Shown here: piece by piece, positions 61,085 to 64,000 of the stretch
Layout: every line of letters begins with the position of its first letter
Numbering within the stretch: the first letter of the stretch is position 1
Source of the DNA: DATFDN01 sp963756545
Lineage (GTDB): Bacteria > Pseudomonadota > Alphaproteobacteria > Acetobacterales > Acetobacteraceae
Assembly (NCBI GenBank): GCA_963756545.1
Contig: CAVWNY010000002.1
Span: 124,001-188,000 of the forward strand
DNA: 64,000 nt
Direction: 5' to 3'
Program-made: the position numbers and the translations under genes
Notes under the pieces: model-generated
What the model was told of the DNA's origin: nothing
Databases searched by the model: none
What the model saw: only the letters and a program-made list of their open reading frames with translations

Positions 61085-61927
61085 TCAATTCCGATCCCAG
61101 AACGCATCCGCCTGGTCGAGCGCCGCCTCGATGCGCGCATGCCGCGCGCGCACCGCCGCACGCTCCGCCCCGTGGGTGAAGACGTAAAATTCGTCGTGCT
61201 GGATCGCATGAAGAACCCGCGCCCCGACCTGCGCGGGGTCGAGCGCGCCAGTGCCCAGCATCCGCGCGGCCACCCGCTCGTGCGCGGGCCGCGCATAGGG
61301 GCCGCCGAACTGCTCGGGCCGCGTCGCCGCGCCCTCGAAGATGCGGGTGCGCACCGGGCCGGGGCAGAGCACGCTGACGCCGATGCCGCTACCCTCCAGC
61401 TCCTGCTCCAACGCCTCGCTCAGCGCCACGACGGCATATTTTGTCATCGAGTAGGCGCCTTGATTCGCGCCGTGGCGGATGAAAAAGCCGGAAATGGACG
61501 CGGTGTTGACGACGTGCCCGCCTTGCCCGTGGCGGCGAATAGCGGGGACGAGGGCGTGAATGCCGTTGATGACGCCCAGCACGTTCACGCCCAGGACCCA
61601 GCGCCATTCGTCCGCCGTCACCTGCTCGACCGGCGTGCCGTGCATCGCCACGCCTGCGTTGTTCACCGCGACATGCAGCCCGCCGAACGCCTCCTGCGCC
61701 GCCCGTTCGAGCGCCGCGACCTGAGCGGGATCGGACACGTCTGTGGTCAGCGCGACCGCCCGCCCGCCCGCCGCCGCCACGGCCCGCCGGGCCTCCTCCA
61801 GCGGGTTGGGCTGGATGTCGGCAAGCACCAGGTTCATTCCCGCGCCGGCCAGGGCGCGGGCGATCCCGAGGCCGATTCCCGATCCCGCGCCCGTCACGAC
61901 GGCCACCTTGTCCTTTAGCTCCTGCAT
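61085..61927 (-). CDS. SDR family oxidoreductase
   Basis: The 280-residue short-chain dehydrogenase has KVAVVTGAGSGIGLGIARAL (cofactor site), NLVLADIQPNPLEEARRAVA with an aspartate that favours NAD, NNAGVAMHG, the catalytic serine in NTASISGFFIRHGANQGAYS and YSMTKYAVVALSEALEQELE (YxxxK). The C-terminal extension (VHAIQHDEFYVF-like ARVLHAIQHDEFYVFTHGAE then RAAVRARHARIEAALDQADA) is found in a group of SDRs of unknown specificity. Its substrate is unknown. It is divergent from the carboxylesterase gene with 76 bases between. Confidence 0.9.
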   Translation of the reverse strand: MQELKDKVAVVTGAGSGIGLGIARALAGAGMNLVLADIQPNPLEEARRAVAAAGGRAVALTTDVSDPAQVAALERAAQEAFGGLHVAVNNAGVAMHGTPVEQVTADEWRWVLGVNVLGVINGIHALVPAIRRHGQGGHVVNTASISGFFIRHGANQGAYSMTKYAVVALSEALEQELEGSGIGVSVLCPGPVRTRIFEGAATRPEQFGGPYARPAHERVAARMLGTGALDPAQVGARVLHAIQHDEFYVFTHGAERAAVRARHARIEAALDQADAFWDRN

Positions 61928-62003
61928 CGCGTCCTCCTGCTTTGCACCACGGCGTGGCCAAGGGATTAGACTGGTCCTACGAGTGAGCGAAGGGGAGGCG
62001 GCG

Positions 62004-63572
62004 ATGGCGGACAATGATCCGGTGGTGGAGACACGCGCGGGCAAGCTGCGCGGAATCGTCATCGAAAAAACGATGGCGTTCCTGAGCGTGCCGTACGGCG
62101 CGCCGACCGATGGCGCGAACCGCTTCATGCCCCCGAGCCCGCCCGTGCCCTGGGCCGGAGTGCGCGATGCGGCCGAGTTCCGGACGCAGGCGCCGCAATC
62201 GCGCGTCGGGTTTCCCACCCGGGCGGAGCTGACGGAATTGTGGGGGCCGCCCGATCCCTCCCCCGAGAGCGAGGACTGCCTCGCGCTGAACGTCTGGACC
62301 CCCGGATTGGACGCGGCGGCGCGACGGCCGGTAATGGTGTGGCTGCACGGCGGCGCGTTCGCCTTCGGCTCGTCCAACCAGGTCCGGCTCCGCGGCTCGC
62401 GGCTGTGCCGGCGCGGCGACGTCGTGGTGGTCACGGTCAACCAGCGGCTGAACATCTTCGGGCACCTGGATCTGTCGGAGATCGGCGGCCCGGAATTCGC
62501 GCGCTCGGGCAATGCCGGCACGCTCGACATGGTGGCCGCTCTGAAGTGGGTGCGCGACAACATCGCCGGGTTCGGCGGCGATCCGGGCAACGTGACGATC
62601 TTCGGCGAGTCGGGCGGCGGCGCCAAGGTCAGCACGCTGATGGCGATGCCGCTGGCGCGCGGTCTGTTCCACAAGGCCATTGTGCAGAGCGGCGCGGCGG
62701 TGCGCCTGCGGGAGCGGGACCGCGCGACCCGGCTGGCGGAGGCCGTGTTGCGCACTTTGGGGATCGACCGGACGGAGGTGCACCGCCTCCGCCAAGTGCC
62801 CGCCGCGCGATTGCTGGCCGCGATCGAGCCGGCCCAGCGTGCGGTGGGTCCGTCGCCCTGGCCGCTGTTCGACCGCTATCCGTTCGGTCCGACGGTCGAT
62901 GGCGCGGCGGGCGCCGTGGTGCCTTCTCACCCGTTCCACCCGACGGCTCCGGCGATCTCGGCCGACATTCCGCTGATCATCGGGGATACCGCCGATGAGG
63001 CCGTGAGCTTCCTCGTCCACGACGACGCGATTTGGGAGCGTCGACTGACCGAGGCCGAGATGGTTGCCCGTCTGCGCGGGGTCGCCGGGATCCATACCGC
63101 GCGCGTGGCCGACACGTACCGCCGGTTGATGCCGGGCGCGGACCCGTCGGAGCGGTTGATTGCGACGCTGACGGACTCCAATTTTCGGCTCCGCTCGCTT
63201 ATCGCCGCCGAGCGAAAGGCTCGGCAGGGCGGGGCGGCGGTGTGGATGTACTCCTTCGCCTGGCGCACGCCGGTGTACGGCGGGCGGCTCGGGGCGCCCC
63301 ACGCGCTGGACGTGCCGTTCACCTTCGACACAATCGACCTGACCAACGCAGGCGACGGCAGCCCCGCCGCGCGCCGTCTGGCCGAAGTCACGTCGGGGAC
63401 CTGGGCGGCCTTCGCCCGCACCGGCCGGCCGGCGTACACAGGGCAGCCCGACTGGCCAGCGTATGATGCCGAGGTACGGGCGACGATGATGCTGGACGCG
63501 ACGTGCCGGGTGGAAGGCGACCCGCGCGGAGAGACGCGCCGGCTATGGGAGGAGATCGCGGCGCCGGGGTGA
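62004..63572 (+). CDS. Carboxylesterase (type B family)
   Basis: A 522-residue type-B carboxylesterase. ETRAGKLRGIVIEKTMAFLS starts the fold, FGPP-like SEDCLALNVWTPG, VMVWLHGGAFAFGSSNQVRL (oxyanion loop), NVTIFGESGGGAKVSTLMAM (nucleophile GESGG), the acid around DTADEAVSFL and the histidine in GAPHALDVPFTFDT. There is no signal peptide, so it should be cytosolic. The family hydrolyses a wide range of carboxylic esters. The ATG is eight bases after GGGGAGG. Relation to neighbours is unclear, though the SDR could act on the released alcohol. Confidence 0.92.
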   Translation: MADNDPVVETRAGKLRGIVIEKTMAFLSVPYGAPTDGANRFMPPSPPVPWAGVRDAAEFRTQAPQSRVGFPTRAELTELWGPPDPSPESEDCLALNVWTPGLDAAARRPVMVWLHGGAFAFGSSNQVRLRGSRLCRRGDVVVVTVNQRLNIFGHLDLSEIGGPEFARSGNAGTLDMVAALKWVRDNIAGFGGDPGNVTIFGESGGGAKVSTLMAMPLARGLFHKAIVQSGAAVRLRERDRATRLAEAVLRTLGIDRTEVHRLRQVPAARLLAAIEPAQRAVGPSPWPLFDRYPFGPTVDGAAGAVVPSHPFHPTAPAISADIPLIIGDTADEAVSFLVHDDAIWERRLTEAEMVARLRGVAGIHTARVADTYRRLMPGADPSERLIATLTDSNFRLRSLIAAERKARQGGAAVWMYSFAWRTPVYGGRLGAPHALDVPFTFDTIDLTNAGDGSPAARRLAEVTSGTWAAFARTGRPAYTGQPDWPAYDAEVRATMMLDATCRVEGDPRGETRRLWEEIAAPG

Positions 63573-63650
63573 GCCGCGCTCGCCCGATTGCCAGAGGCGC
63601 GCCCCTGTCTCTACGCTGCCGGGAAAGCGGATGTTCCGGGAGGGAATTTG

Positions 63651-64000
63651 ATGCGATCCATCGTCGCGGCGGCGCTCATCGCGCTCGTGCTGGGCCTGCC
63701 GGTCGGCGCCCGTGCCGCGCAGACCGGAGCCTGTCCGACGCCCATGCCGGCAGGGTTGGTCAATTCGGGCGAGCTCACCTTCGGGACCAACAACCCGCCA
63801 CCGGCGTCCGATCTACGGCCTATCAACGTCGCCGGGTTCGAGTACGACTTCTCCTCGGCCTTGGCGCAGACGATGTGTCTCAAGCCCGCCTACACCGTGC
63901 TCGCCTTCGCCGGGCTGTTCCCGGGGCTTGACGCGCACAAGTTCGACATCGCGATCGCCGGCATCGGCATCACCCAGCAGCGCGAGCAGAGCTTCGCCTT
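63651..64000 (+). CDS. Extracellular solute-binding protein (family 3), partial
   Basis: The gene continues past the right edge. The visible 116 codons start with a signal peptide (SIVAAALIALVLGLPVGARA, cleavage about residue 23) followed by GLVNSGELTFGTNNPPPASD, a family-3 start, and FEYDFSSALAQTMCLKPAYT with FDIAIAGIGITQQREQSF. Family-3 proteins bind amino acids or similar polar solutes in the periplasm for an ABC transporter. AGGGAATTTG before the ATG is a weak ribosome-binding site. The transporter genes would be outside the window. Confidence 0.88.
   Translation, partial: MRSIVAAALIALVLGLPVGARAAQTGACPTPMPAGLVNSGELTFGTNNPPPASDLRPINVAGFEYDFSSALAQTMCLKPAYTVLAFAGLFPGLDAHKFDIAIAGIGITQQREQSFA

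Overview
This window is a high-GC bacterial chromosome segment, most likely from an alphaproteobacterium, possibly Rhodospirillales/Acetobacteraceae. That placement is an inference from HpnN (hopanoid transport), an LpxR-type outer-membrane protein, class II fumarase, CaiB/BaiF and MmgE/PrpD genes, dense operons with 4-base ATGA overlaps, and strong codon bias; no rRNA or other phylogenetic marker is present. Both ends cut through genes: an MFS efflux pump on the left and an amino-acid-type substrate-binding protein on the right.

Left third (1-30.5 kb), mostly ordinary chromosome. It starts with housekeeping and repair genes (quinone oxidoreductase, O6-alkylguanine-DNA methyltransferase, a DUF255 thioredoxin-fold protein, SMP-30 lactonase, DUF4142, topoisomerase IB). 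Next comes a tightly coupled eight-gene operon (7.3-14.4 kb): two glycosyltransferases, a sugar nucleotidyltransferase, two methyltransferases, a PIG-L deacetylase, a GNAT-fold acyltransferase and a glycoside hydrolase-like protein whose TIM barrel looks circularly permuted. A myo-inositol-phosphate synthase plus histidine-phosphatase pair faces this operon. Then follow fumarase and aquaporin, a short MetE-like protein, HpnN, an OpgC acyltransferase fused to an SGNH-like domain, an isolated flhF-flhG pair, and a small exopolysaccharide operon (sugar transferase and two GT2 enzymes).

Mobile region (30.6-37.9 kb). A tRNA-Ser(UGA) is followed at once by a decayed IS481-type element, a frameshifted ribbon-helix-helix regulator with a palindromic candidate operator, and the remains of a large adenine-specific DNA methyltransferase (restriction/defence type). 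An IS5-family element with TAA target duplications splits the methyltransferase, and an IS3-family element with CAC duplications is inserted inside the IS5 element. All coding sequences here are broken by multiple frameshifts.

Right part (38-64 kb). There is a catabolic locus built around CoA chemistry (SDR, LLM flavin oxidoreductase, two acyl-CoA dehydrogenases, YHS protein, two CoA transferases, two MaoC-type hydratases, an HMG-CoA-lyase-like DRE-TIM enzyme, two MmgE/PrpD proteins and an alpha/beta hydrolase). It adjoins an operon of an AtzG-like small protein, an amidase, an asparaginase and MmgE/PrpD. The asparaginase gene is split: its 3' end lies 2.9 kb from the rest because a low-GC segment carrying a threonine-rich HExxH metalloprotease and an intact IS630-family element was inserted. 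It also has a frameshift and an in-frame stop. The window closes with an MFS transporter, a HigBA toxin-antitoxin remnant, a lytic transglycosylase lipoprotein with a SPOR-like tail, an SDR, a carboxylesterase and the partial binding protein.
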